From the NCBI GenBank assembly GCA_016866415.1, contig VGML01000031.1:1-15030 (forward strand): a stretch of 15,030 nucleotides of DNA. The letters are read 5' to 3'. The position numbers and the translations under genes are program-made. The notes under the pieces were generated by a model. It worked only from the letters and a program-made list of their open reading frames with translations, was not told the DNA's origin and ran no database searches. Shown one piece after another: positions 1 through 7,888 of the stretch. Numbering within the stretch: the stretch's first letter is position 1; the number at the start of each line of letters is the position of its first letter. The stretch comes from Bacteroidota bacterium. Its GTDB lineage: Bacteria > Bacteroidota > Bacteroidia > Flavobacteriales_D > Crocinitomicaceae.

Positions 1-8
1 TTAAGATG

Positions 9-374
9 TCAGTCGATTCTTGGTAAATTAATCTGTTCTTTGTGAACGATATTTAATGTATATGCACCCTGCAATTTCTCTGCAAAAGTCTGTGCTTCTA
101 TTTGTGTTCTAAAATCGCCAACTTTCAAATTAAAATAAGGAGGTTCAAAACTCATGTATGTATCAATCTTAGGGTAGCTGCTAACGAAACGATTTCTTAC
201 TTCTTCAACAACTGATTTTTCAGGATCGAAACAAATTTGAACACGATATCCAGTCAAAAGGCGCGGCTTTTTTTGATATAAGTATTGATCTATTCGATTA
301 TCTTGTTTGAATGTAATTTGGCTAATCATTGATTTTGAAATAATTAATCCCAATGCAAATAAGAAGTTTTTCAT
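9..374 (-). CDS. Small secreted SPOR-domain protein
   Basis: This 121-residue protein has a hydrophobic N-terminus (about residues 3-18) that looks like a signal peptide, a short basic linker (about 20-41), and one SPOR-like domain filling most of the rest (about 42-115). The domain shows the expected pattern: a GYRVQI first strand, an amphipathic helix, YFNLKVGDF for the central strand, then a second helix with AQTFAEKL. SPOR domains of this family bind denuded glycan strands of peptidoglycan, usually at the division septum, so a periplasmic or outer-membrane-facing cell-wall role is an inference. The stop codon lies at 9-11, so the gene is complete. It is divergent from the respiratory operon with 203 nt between the two starts, and nothing ties it to respiration. 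No lipobox is visible. The SPOR call rests on pattern recognition only. Confidence 0.8.
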   Translation of the reverse strand: MKNFLFALGLIISKSMISQITFKQDNRIDQYLYQKKPRLLTGYRVQICFDPEKSVVEEVRNRFVSSYPKIDTYMSFEPPYFNLKVGDFRTQIEAQTFAEKLQGAYTLNIVHKEQINLPRID

Positions 375-393
375 GGATGTGCGTTTATGAGAT

Positions 394-401
394 CAAATTT
401 A
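394..401 (-). promoter_or_regulatory. Candidate -7 box for the SPOR gene
   Basis: Read on the minus strand this is TAAATTTG, an exact fit to the Bacteroidota -7 consensus TAnnTTTG. It lies 20 nt ahead of the ATG at 374, so it would give a very short leader. No TTG is visible at the expected -33 spacing, so the promoter is incomplete and the call is weak. Confidence 0.3.
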
Positions 402-470
402 AATTCTTTGTTAAATTGTTGTTTCTACATCTGCTTATTTAGAATGATTTTAAATTATGGTATTTTACTC

Positions 471-519
471 TATTTTTGTCATCAAATTATCATTCGATCA
501 ACTGATTCTTCTAATTTTG
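471..519 (+). promoter_or_regulatory. Candidate promoter region of the act-cox operon
   Basis: Two exact matches to the Bacteroidota -7 element TAnnTTTG occur on the plus strand, TATTTTTG at 471-478 and TAATTTTG at 512-519, respectively about 100 and 58 nt before the actA start. Neither has a clear TTG at the usual -33 position. The operon must be transcribed from somewhere in this 203-nt gap. The second box is better placed, but A/T-rich sequence makes chance matches likely. Confidence 0.35.
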
Positions 520-526
520 TTGCCGT

Positions 527-542
527 TAAAATGCGCTAAAAT
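527..542 (+). repeat. Short direct repeat in the actA leader
   Basis: TAAAAT occurs at 527-532 and again at 537-542, exactly 10 bp apart, with GC-containing spacers (GCGC, then CGCA) that stand out in an otherwise A/T sequence. One-helical-turn spacing is typical of regulator half-sites, but six bases of A/T sequence is little evidence. Confidence 0.25.
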
Positions 543-545
543 CGC

Positions 546-575
546 AAATAATTAGTTAGAATTTAGTAATTATTT
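546..575 (+). repeat. A/T-only inverted repeat just before actA
   Basis: AAATAATTA at 546-554 is perfectly complementary to TAATTATTT at 567-575, with a 12-nt loop. The second arm ends 2 nt before the actA ATG, so in mRNA it could form a weak hairpin over the ribosome landing site. With only A-U pairs the stability would be low. Confidence 0.35.
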
Positions 576-577
576 TC

Positions 578-1927
578 ATGAAAATATCTAATATTCAATC
601 TCTTAAACGACTATTCAAAGCATCTAGTGTTATCTTATTTTTCGCTATTCCTTTTTTTTCGTTTCAAGCAGCAGCCCAAGGAGAAGCCTTGTTCAAATCA
701 AAATGTGCAACGTGTCACCAACCTTTAAAAAATAGCACAGGGCCAAAACTTTATCAAGTTCGAGACAAGTGGGCCTCAGGTGGTGCTAAAGAAGGTTCGA
801 TTTACACATGGGTGAACAATTGGCAAACTGCCGCTGCATCTGATCCTTATGCTGCAGCGGTTTCCAAGTGGTCACCAACTGCCATGTCTGCTTTCCCAGA
901 TTTAAAAAAGGAAGAAATTGATGCCATATTTGATTGGGTTGACACACAACAAGAAGCCGTAACTACTGTTGGAACAGGCGGAGATGAAATGTCTGCTGAA
1001 GGGGCCGCAACTGAAACATCCGAAGAAGAAGGTTCTCTCGGGTGGATTTGGATTGTAATGGGTGTTGTCTTCATTGTAATAATTCTTGCGGTTGGTGGCG
1101 TTCGACGTCAATTGAAAGTTGTTACCGCAGAAAATCCAGATACTCAAGAACGCTTAACGTACGCTGAAGAATTTAGAGCTTGGGCGTGGAAGTACAGATT
1201 GTATGTTGGAATTGCTTCTTTGATTACCGTGTTATCAGTGATTGTTACTTTATTCCAAGGATTATATAGAATCAACGTTGTTGAAGATTACCAGCCATCT
1301 CAACCAATAGTCTTCCCGCACGATCGCCATGCAGGAGTTAATGGTATTGATTGTAAATACTGTCATAACTCCGTTACCAAGTCAAAGTCTGCAGGCATTC
1401 CTTCAGTGAACGTTTGTATGAATTGCCACAAACAAATCAATGGAGAAGGAAAACCTTTCGCTGGCGAAATCAAGAAAATTTACGAGGCAGCTGGTTGGGA
1501 TGTTTCTTCGGGTGCAGGTAAATACACGGGTAAAACAAAACCAATCGTTTGGAATAAAGTTCACGTTCTTCCTGATCATGTATACTTCAATCACTCCCAG
1601 CACGTTGTTGTTGGTGGAATTGATTGTAAGCAGTGTCATGGTGATATGACTAAAATGAGCGAGGCAGTTAAAGTTCAACCAGTTGAAGAACTGAATAAAA
1701 TTGAAGGAAACATCAAGTTGACCAAACCAACGCTTACAATGGGTTGGTGTATCGAATGTCACGGCGCGAAAGATGTGGCATTGGGTAATGGACAAAGTGG
1801 TTACTATGATGAAATCCACAGAAGGTTAATGAATAACGACAAAAAACTTTATCGTCAATATTTAAAAGATGGTAAGGTTTCAGTCAGTGAGCTTGGTGGT
1901 TGGGAATGTGCTAAATGTCACTATTAA
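578..1927 (+). CDS. actA: Alternative complex III subunit ActA, six c-haem motifs
   Basis: This is the haem c subunit of ACIII, which moves electrons from quinol oxidation toward the terminal oxidase on the periplasmic side. Residues 1-34 look like a signal peptide. A monohaem class I cytochrome c domain follows, with CATCH at 43-47 and a likely axial Met at about 103. Next come a low-complexity acidic linker, a membrane segment at 154-174, a short cytoplasmic stretch, a second membrane segment at about 206-229, and a C-terminal pentahaem domain with CxxCH at 259, 280, 350, 391 and 444. Paired histidines (FPHDRH, NHSQH) suit bis-His ligation. The family core is the pentahaem part, and the N-terminal monohaem domain is an addition. 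The protein ends one residue after the last haem histidine. It is the first gene of the operon, 31 nt before actB. The ATG at 578 is preferred because it gives a complete signal peptide. Confidence 0.93.
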   Translation: MKISNIQSLKRLFKASSVILFFAIPFFSFQAAAQGEALFKSKCATCHQPLKNSTGPKLYQVRDKWASGGAKEGSIYTWVNNWQTAAASDPYAAAVSKWSPTAMSAFPDLKKEEIDAIFDWVDTQQEAVTTVGTGGDEMSAEGAATETSEEEGSLGWIWIVMGVVFIVIILAVGGVRRQLKVVTAENPDTQERLTYAEEFRAWAWKYRLYVGIASLITVLSVIVTLFQGLYRINVVEDYQPSQPIVFPHDRHAGVNGIDCKYCHNSVTKSKSAGIPSVNVCMNCHKQINGEGKPFAGEIKKIYEAAGWDVSSGAGKYTGKTKPIVWNKVHVLPDHVYFNHSQHVVVGGIDCKQCHGDMTKMSEAVKVQPVEELNKIEGNIKLTKPTLTMGWCIECHGAKDVALGNGQSGYYDEIHRRLMNNDKKLYRQYLKDGKVSVSELGGWECAKCHY

Positions 1928-1958
1928 TATATTAATGTTCTTGTCGAATAAATAGACT

Positions 1959-4900
1959 ATGGGATTAACTAGAAAATATTGGAAAGGAATTGAAGAATTA
2001 AAGGAAACTCCTGAATTCATCAAACAAAAAGATCAAGAATTTCCTTCTCAGCAAACAATTGAGCAGTTTTTGGCTGACGATAATTTAGCTGAGACTTCAA
2101 CAGCAAGGAGGGATTTCTTGAAATTCTTAGGGTTTTCCGTTGCAGCAGCTACCTTAGCAGCATGTGAAGCTCCTGTTACGAAGGCGGTTCCTTATGTTGT
2201 TAAGCCAGAGAATGTAACTCCTGGAATGCCTACTTGGTATGCTTCAACATATTATGATGGAAATTCGTACGCGAGCATCCTTGTAAAAACAAGAGAGGGT
2301 CGTCCAATTTTCATTAAAGGAAATCACGAATTCGGTTTCACGAAAGGTGGAACAAATCCGCAAATAGTAGCTTCTGTTTTAGGATTATATGATAGTGAAA
2401 GACTAACAGGTGCAAAAGCAAACAAAAAAGGTGCTTCATGGTCATCTGTTGATAAAGAAATCTCAGCTGCGATTAAGTCAGCAAAGAAAGTTACTTTGTT
2501 ATCAAATACGGTAATTAGCCCTTCCTTAAATAGAGCAATTACTGATATTGCAACCTCATTAAATGGAGAAGGCGGTTCTAAATTTGAGCATGTTCAATAC
2601 GACGCTGTTTCTTACAGTGCAATACGTGAAGCAAACTTGAAAAATTTTGGAGCAGCAATCATTCCAGGATATGATTTTTCAAAGGCTAAAACAATTGTAA
2701 GTTTAGATGCTGATTTCTTGTCTTCTTGGTTATTGCCTACTGAGTTTGCCGTTCAATATGGACAAACTAGAAATCCTGGAGACAGCATGTCAAAGCACTT
2801 TCAATTTGAATCAGTTATGACTGTTACTGGTTCAAACGCGGATTACCGTGGAACGGCAAAACCTTCAGAACTTGCTGGAATTTTGGCATATTTAATCAAA
2901 GGACTAGGTGGAAATGCTGGAGTTAATGCTTCTGTTCCTGTTGGTTCCAAATTAGCTGCTGATGAAGCTGTTAAAGCACTGAAAAAGTCAGGGAAAGACT
3001 CGTTAGTGGTTTGTGGATCAAATAATGTTGGTCTTCAGATTTTGACTAATAAGTTGAATAACTTACTAAAAGCATACGGAAATACAATTGATTTAACGAA
3101 TACCATTGAGTTATTTCAAGGGGATGATACGAAAGTTCAAAAGCTTGTTAAGGATGTTATTTCGGGTAAAGGTCCGGATGTATTGTTAATGTATGGAGTA
3201 AATCCAGTTTACACACTTCCGAATGGAGAAGAATTTGGAAAAGCACTGGCAAAAATCACTACAGTTTCGTTTGCATCTCACGAAGATGAAACTGCATCCT
3301 TATGTAAGTTTATTTGTCCAGATCACCACGCCTTAGAAGGATGGAACGACTATCAAGCAAAAGCAAATCAATATGCGATTGCTCAACCTACAATTCGTCC
3401 TTTGCACAATACGGCTTCAGCTCTTGAATCTTTATTAGTATGGAATGGAAAAGCGCAACGTGGGGGTAAAGATTCAGCTGTAGCTTACGATTACATTGCA
3501 GCTACTTTTGCTTCAGCGTTTCCAGGTGGGGATTTTGCATTTACAACACATAATAGTTCTGCTGATGTCGCTGTTGATCCTGCTGAATTCACATTTAAAG
3601 AGGCTTCTGCCTCGAACTTACCGAAAGGTAGTGATTTAGAGGTTGTTTTATATCAAAAAGCGGGAATTGGAACCGGAAATCAAGCGAACAATCCTTGGTT
3701 ACAGGAGTTACCAGATCCAATTACAAAAGTTACTTGGGATAATTACATCACCATGAATCCTGTTACGATGGAGAAAGATGGTTATGTAACAACTTATGAT
3801 CAAGAGCATGGTTTAAATACGGCTACTGTAACAGTAAACGGAAAGTCAGTTACATTGCCAGTTTATCCAATGCCTGGTCAAGCAATTGGTACCATCGGAA
3901 TTGCATTAGGTTATGGAAGAGGGGCAAATGGCGAGAAAATAGGTAAAGCGGCTTTTCAAACCAAAGAATATGGTGGTCACGATTTAGGTGAAAATGGAAA
4001 ACCAAAAGCAATTGGTGCTAGTGTATATGGATTTGCTTCAACGGCTAACGGAACCTATGAATATTCAAATAGTGCGAAGATTGCAAAAGCTAACGGAACC
4101 TATCCAATAGCAGCGACTCAGATTCATCATACAGTGATGGGTCGTCATTCGATTGTAAGAGAAACTACCTTAGATATTTTTGCTAATCGAGATAAAGAAG
4201 CCTACAACCCAGCTCATAAACTTGAAAAGTTAAACAAAGAAGGTCATCACGAAGAGCGTCCAGTATCTGAATTCGATTTATGGGATGCTCATCCGGTGGA
4301 AAAAATCGGTCACCGATGGGGAATGACAATCGATCTTTCTTCTTGTATTGGTTGTGGAACTTGTTTAATTGCTTGTCAATCTGAGAACAATGTTCCAGTT
4401 GTTGGTAAAGATGAGGTGAGAAGAGGTCGTGAAATGCATTGGCTTCGAATTGATCGTTACTTCTCTACAGAGGAAGAAGCGGCAATTGGAACTAAGAAAG
4501 ATAAAGATAATTTCTCATACGATAAGGCAGAGCATGCTGCGGAAAATCCGAAAGTGGTTCACATGCCGATGTTATGTCATCACTGTAATCACGCTCCTTG
4601 TGAAACAGTATGTCCAGTTGCAGCAACAACGCACAGCAACGAAGGATTAAACCAAATGGCTTATAACCGTTGTATTGGAACAAGATATTGTGCAAACAAC
4701 TGTCCATATAAGGTTCGTCGTTTCAATTGGTTCAATTATCCTTCTTACAAGAAGTTTGTAGAGATAAATCCTGCACAAGACGATCTTGGAAGAATGGTAC
4801 TTAATCCTGATGTTACTGTGCGAACAAGAGGTGTAATGGAGAAGTGTTCATTGTGTGTTCAGCGAATTCAAGCAACTAAATTAGTAGCTAAGAAAGAAGC

Positions 4901-5162
4901 AAAAGTTCTTGCTGACGGTGAATTTACTACTGCTTGTTCAGATGCTTGTCCGACAAACGCCATTATCGTAGGAGATTGGAACGATATTAAATCAAAAATA
5001 CGTGAGAGCTCTGAAGACAAACGTTCTTACCAAGCCTTGGAAGAAGTCGGAGTTAAACCAAATATTTGGTACAAGGTTAAGGTTCGAAACGAAGAGAATT
5101 CAGAACTAAATAAGTTGCAAGTTGCTGAGGCAAAAGTTGAACACAACAAATCCCATCATTAA
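1959..5162 (+). CDS. actB: Alternative complex III subunit ActB, molybdopterin-like/FeS fusion
   Basis: This 1067-residue periplasmic subunit fuses a catalytically silent molybdopterin-oxidoreductase-like half (about 75-770) to a four-cluster ferredoxin half (about 780-1025). A twin-arginine-like motif (ARRDFLKFLG, Arg 50-51) leads into a lipobox (LAAC, Cys69), so Tat export and lipid anchoring are likely. The first half lacks the N-terminal Cys cluster motif of true molybdoenzymes. The FeS half has Cys at 796/799/802/806, 873/876/881/885, 905/911/915 and 963/966/993/997, which is 15 cysteines. Thr908 stands where a fourth Cys would complete the third group (CIGTRYC). That predicts one [3Fe-4S] and three [4Fe-4S] clusters. 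By family knowledge it takes electrons from quinol near ActC and relays them to ActA. A 15-nt in-frame direct repeat lies at about residue 696-715. There are 22 nt to actC. Confidence 0.95.
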   Translation: MGLTRKYWKGIEELKETPEFIKQKDQEFPSQQTIEQFLADDNLAETSTARRDFLKFLGFSVAAATLAACEAPVTKAVPYVVKPENVTPGMPTWYASTYYDGNSYASILVKTREGRPIFIKGNHEFGFTKGGTNPQIVASVLGLYDSERLTGAKANKKGASWSSVDKEISAAIKSAKKVTLLSNTVISPSLNRAITDIATSLNGEGGSKFEHVQYDAVSYSAIREANLKNFGAAIIPGYDFSKAKTIVSLDADFLSSWLLPTEFAVQYGQTRNPGDSMSKHFQFESVMTVTGSNADYRGTAKPSELAGILAYLIKGLGGNAGVNASVPVGSKLAADEAVKALKKSGKDSLVVCGSNNVGLQILTNKLNNLLKAYGNTIDLTNTIELFQGDDTKVQKLVKDVISGKGPDVLLMYGVNPVYTLPNGEEFGKALAKITTVSFASHEDETASLCKFICPDHHALEGWNDYQAKANQYAIAQPTIRPLHNTASALESLLVWNGKAQRGGKDSAVAYDYIAATFASAFPGGDFAFTTHNSSADVAVDPAEFTFKEASASNLPKGSDLEVVLYQKAGIGTGNQANNPWLQELPDPITKVTWDNYITMNPVTMEKDGYVTTYDQEHGLNTATVTVNGKSVTLPVYPMPGQAIGTIGIALGYGRGANGEKIGKAAFQTKEYGGHDLGENGKPKAIGASVYGFASTANGTYEYSNSAKIAKANGTYPIAATQIHHTVMGRHSIVRETTLDIFANRDKEAYNPAHKLEKLNKEGHHEERPVSEFDLWDAHPVEKIGHRWGMTIDLSSCIGCGTCLIACQSENNVPVVGKDEVRRGREMHWLRIDRYFSTEEEAAIGTKKDKDNFSYDKAEHAAENPKVVHMPMLCHHCNHAPCETVCPVAATTHSNEGLNQMAYNRCIGTRYCANNCPYKVRRFNWFNYPSYKKFVEINPAQDDLGRMVLNPDVTVRTRGVMEKCSLCVQRIQATKLVAKKEAKVLADGEFTTACSDACPTNAIIVGDWNDIKSKIRESSEDKRSYQALEEVGVKPNIWYKVKVRNEENSELNKLQVAEAKVEHNKSHH
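4044..4103 (+). repeat. 15-nt direct repeat inside actB
   Basis: GCTAACGGAACCTAT occurs at 4044-4058 and 4089-4103, a period of 45 nt that keeps the frame and repeats the peptide ANGTY. The sequence between the copies is not repeated, so this is at most an eroded tandem duplication in a surface loop between the two halves of ActB. Confidence 0.5.
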
Positions 5163-5184
5163 TTGAATTTTTAAATAAAGATAA

Positions 5185-6573
5185 ATGCAAAAGGAAGCAG
5201 CAATCAGAGAACCCCTCATATTAGGTCATAAGACTTATCATGATATTACGGAGGATGTTTGTCGTCCGATTGAGGATAAAGCTCCTAAAATGTGGTATAT
5301 TCTATTCGGTATTGCCCTAGTAATAGGACTTTATGGGGTTGGAGCAATCTGCTACTTGTTAGGAACAGGAGTTGGTGTATGGGGACTAAATAAAACCATA
5401 GGTTGGGCTTGGGATATTACCAATTTCGTATGGTGGGTAGGTATTGGTCACGCTGGAACATTGATCTCTGCTGTACTTTTATTATTCCGTCAAAAATGGA
5501 GAATGGCAATTAACCGCTCTGCTGAAGCAATGACAATTTTCGCTGTATTTATGGCAGGTACTTTCCCGTTAATTCACATGGGACGTCTTTGGGTTGGATA
5601 TTGGACTTTACCACTTCCAAATCAATTTGGTTCATTATGGGTGAATTTTAACTCACCTCTTTTGTGGGACGTTTTTGCAATCTCAACCTATTTATCTGTT
5701 TCTCTTGTATTTTGGTACATTGGTCTTATTCCTGATTTTGCAACAATTCGTGATAGAGCGAAGAAACCCGTTTCAAAGAAAATGTATTCAATTCTTTCAT
5801 TTGGTTGGTCGGGTAGAGCAAAACATTGGAATCGATTCGAATTGGTTTCATTAGTTTTAGCTGGTCTTGCTACTCCACTTGTATTCTCTGTTCACTCGAT
5901 TGTATCCTTTGACTTTGCCACGTCAGTTATTCCTGGATGGCACACGACAATTTTCCCTCCCTATTTCGTTGCTGGAGCGGTATTCTCAGGTTTTGCGATG
6001 GTACAGACGTTATTATTAGTGATGCGTAAAGCTATGAAGCTTGAGGCGTATATACATACAAAGCACGTAGAGTACATGAATATCGTTATCATGGTTACCG
6101 GTTCTATTGTTGGTACTGCGTATATTACGGAGCTTTTCATCTCCTGGTATTCAGGCGTGGAATATGAAGCATATGCCTTCTTGAATAGAGCGACCGGGCC
6201 ATACTGGTGGGCATATTGGTCAATGATGACATGTAATGTTATTTCCCCTCAGTTAATGTGGATTAGAAAATTAAGAAGAAGTTTATTGTTTACATTCTTC
6301 ATTTCAATCGTGGTAAACATTGGTATGTGGTTTGAGCGTTATGTAATTATTGTTACTTCACTTCATAGAGACTATTTACCGTCGGCATGGAGTATGCACT
6401 TCCCTACTCACATCGATATTGCAGTATACATCGGTACAATTGGTTTGTTCTTTGTGTTCTTCTTGTTGTTTGCACGTTACTTTCCAGTATTGGCTTTGAA
6501 CGAAGTGAAAACAATTTTGAAAGGTTCAGGACAATCTTACAAAGAATTACCTGATTATCACGAACATCATTAA
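5185..6573 (+). CDS. actC: Alternative complex III subunit ActC, NrfD-like membrane protein
   Basis: This 462-residue polytopic protein of the NrfD/PsrC family has roughly ten membrane helices, starting at about residue 36 and ending near 440. The conserved N-terminal loop GHKTYHDITEDVCRPIE (about 14-30), typical of ACIII ActC, precedes helix 1. By family knowledge it holds the quinol-binding site next to the [3Fe-4S] cluster of ActB and is the candidate for proton translocation. The motif WVGIGHAGTLISA around the second helix contains the family's conserved His. The C-terminus is His-rich (DYHEHH). Spacing is 22 nt after actB and 13 nt before actD, so it is surely cotranscribed. The length is usual for the family and nothing is broken. 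Confidence 0.94.
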   Translation: MQKEAAIREPLILGHKTYHDITEDVCRPIEDKAPKMWYILFGIALVIGLYGVGAICYLLGTGVGVWGLNKTIGWAWDITNFVWWVGIGHAGTLISAVLLLFRQKWRMAINRSAEAMTIFAVFMAGTFPLIHMGRLWVGYWTLPLPNQFGSLWVNFNSPLLWDVFAISTYLSVSLVFWYIGLIPDFATIRDRAKKPVSKKMYSILSFGWSGRAKHWNRFELVSLVLAGLATPLVFSVHSIVSFDFATSVIPGWHTTIFPPYFVAGAVFSGFAMVQTLLLVMRKAMKLEAYIHTKHVEYMNIVIMVTGSIVGTAYITELFISWYSGVEYEAYAFLNRATGPYWWAYWSMMTCNVISPQLMWIRKLRRSLLFTFFISIVVNIGMWFERYVIIVTSLHRDYLPSAWSMHFPTHIDIAVYIGTIGLFFVFFLLFARYFPVLALNEVKTILKGSGQSYKELPDYHEHH

Positions 6574-6586
6574 TTATAGATGAATT

Positions 6587-7123
6587 ATGTCAGATAAAGT
6601 TATTTATGTAATGTATGACGACGATGGAGCACTCAAAGATAGTGCCAAGAAACTCGTATCTAAAGGGGTAAAAATTAATGAAGTTTTTTCTCCGTTTCCA
6701 ATTCACGGTATTGATCCAATCATTGGTGTAAAGAATACACGTCTTGGAATTATGGCGTTCCTTTATGGTTTAACAGGCTTAACGCTGGCAACAATCGGTA
6801 TGCGCTATTTTATGGTTGTGGATTGGCCAATGAATATTGGGGGTAAACCGAATTTCACCTATTTGGAAAATATATTGGCTTTTATTCCAATAAGCTTTGA
6901 GTTTACTGTATTATGCGCAGCTCATGGAATGGCAATTACTTATTTGTTAAGAAATAAAACGCTTCCAGGAATTCCTGCACAAAATCCGGATCCAAGAACT
7001 ACAGACGATAAATTTGTAATGGAAATAAGAATGAGTGAAAATCAATCAGTAACGGAGGAAGAGTTAGATGGTTTGTTGAAAGATACAGGCTATTTAGAAT
7101 TGGATAAGAAAGAAGTAAAATAA
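6587..7123 (+). CDS. actD: Alternative complex III subunit ActD (DUF3341)
   Basis: This 178-residue protein starts with a soluble alpha/beta stretch (about 1-50) carrying the ACIII ActD signature SPFPIHGID (35-43). Two membrane helices follow at about 52-77 and 96-121, and then a charged C-terminal tail. The family (DUF3341) is known as a structural ACIII subunit without cofactors, bound to the membrane core; no cofactor ligands are visible here. It sits in its canonical place between actC (13 nt) and actE (9 nt). The role in complex assembly or stability is an inference from the family. Confidence 0.9.
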   Translation: MSDKVIYVMYDDDGALKDSAKKLVSKGVKINEVFSPFPIHGIDPIIGVKNTRLGIMAFLYGLTGLTLATIGMRYFMVVDWPMNIGGKPNFTYLENILAFIPISFEFTVLCAAHGMAITYLLRNKTLPGIPAQNPDPRTTDDKFVMEIRMSENQSVTEEELDGLLKDTGYLELDKKEVK

Positions 7124-7132
7124 GATATTCAA

Positions 7133-7876
7133 ATGAAAAAACATTTATTATCGATATTGGGATTTTCATCTATTGCAATTTCAGCGATGATGTTTACTTC
7201 CTGCAAATCGGATGCTGATAGTTCCGGTTTCGAATATATGCCTGATATGTATCGTTCACCAGCTATTGAGGCGTATGTTGATTATGGTGAAATTAGAGGT
7301 AGACAGAACACTGAATTGAAATCAAAGTTAACAGCGTTGACTCCACCAAAAAATACGATTCCTTATATTTTCGGAAAAGATTCTACACAAGTTAAACTAA
7401 TGTTGCCTTATTTCAGAAAGCCAAATGTAGCATTTCGTGAAACACATGGTTTGTTCGGATTTGATGTGACAACTTCTGATGAGTATTTAGCAGCATCAAA
7501 TGACAAAAATCCATACGTTTTGTCAGCAAAGAATTCCGAGGAAATTTTGAAAAAAGGTAAGGAATTGTTTACTGCAATGTGTCAGCATTGCCATGGTGAA
7601 AAAGGTGATGGAAATGGACCAATGGTAACAAGTGGTGCTTATGTTGGTGTTCCTAATTATGCAACTCTTACTAATCTTTCTGATGGTCAAATTTTCTATT
7701 CAATCTACTACGGTAAAGGAATGATGGGCGCTCACGGATCTTTATTGAATAAGAAAGAAATTTGGACCTTGGTTCACTACGTTCGTCAATTTCAGAACAA
7801 AGATTATGGAAAATTTGATGCTTCTGGAAAACCAGTTGCTTCAATGGCAGCTGACTCAACTAAAATGAAACCTTAA
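7133..7876 (+). CDS. actE: Alternative complex III subunit ActE, monohaem cytochrome c lipoprotein
   Basis: This 247-residue protein has an N-terminal lipoprotein signal with a lipobox at FTSC (Cys24), so it should be a triacylated periplasmic lipoprotein. The middle region (about 30-125) contains the EYMPDMYRSPAIEAY element common to ActE proteins. A class I cytochrome c domain follows, with CQHCH at 150-154 and a likely axial Met at 197 or 198 (GKGMMGAHG). It ends in a helix ending near VRQFQ and a short tail. By family knowledge its haem lies near the ActA haems at the exit of the complex, so it either accepts electrons from ActA or docks the oxidase. With ActA it brings the cluster to seven c-type haem sites. 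It lies 9 nt after actD and 12 nt before actF. Confidence 0.93.
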   Translation: MKKHLLSILGFSSIAISAMMFTSCKSDADSSGFEYMPDMYRSPAIEAYVDYGEIRGRQNTELKSKLTALTPPKNTIPYIFGKDSTQVKLMLPYFRKPNVAFRETHGLFGFDVTTSDEYLAASNDKNPYVLSAKNSEEILKKGKELFTAMCQHCHGEKGDGNGPMVTSGAYVGVPNYATLTNLSDGQIFYSIYYGKGMMGAHGSLLNKKEIWTLVHYVRQFQNKDYGKFDASGKPVASMAADSTKMKP

Positions 7877-7888
7877 TTTAAAGAAGAG

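Noticed and set aside
847..1147. Minus-strand open frames opposite actA
   Set aside because: They overlap the well-supported ActA frame, show no domain pattern and are shadows of its codon use.
1403..1819. 138-codon minus-strand open frame opposite the pentahaem part of actA
   Set aside because: The plus-strand haem motifs are unmistakable, and the reverse translation looks like random low-complexity peptide.
1959..3900. ActB first half as an active molybdoenzyme
   Set aside because: There is no N-terminal cluster cysteine motif and no obvious molybdenum-ligand context; in the ACIII family this half is cofactor-free.
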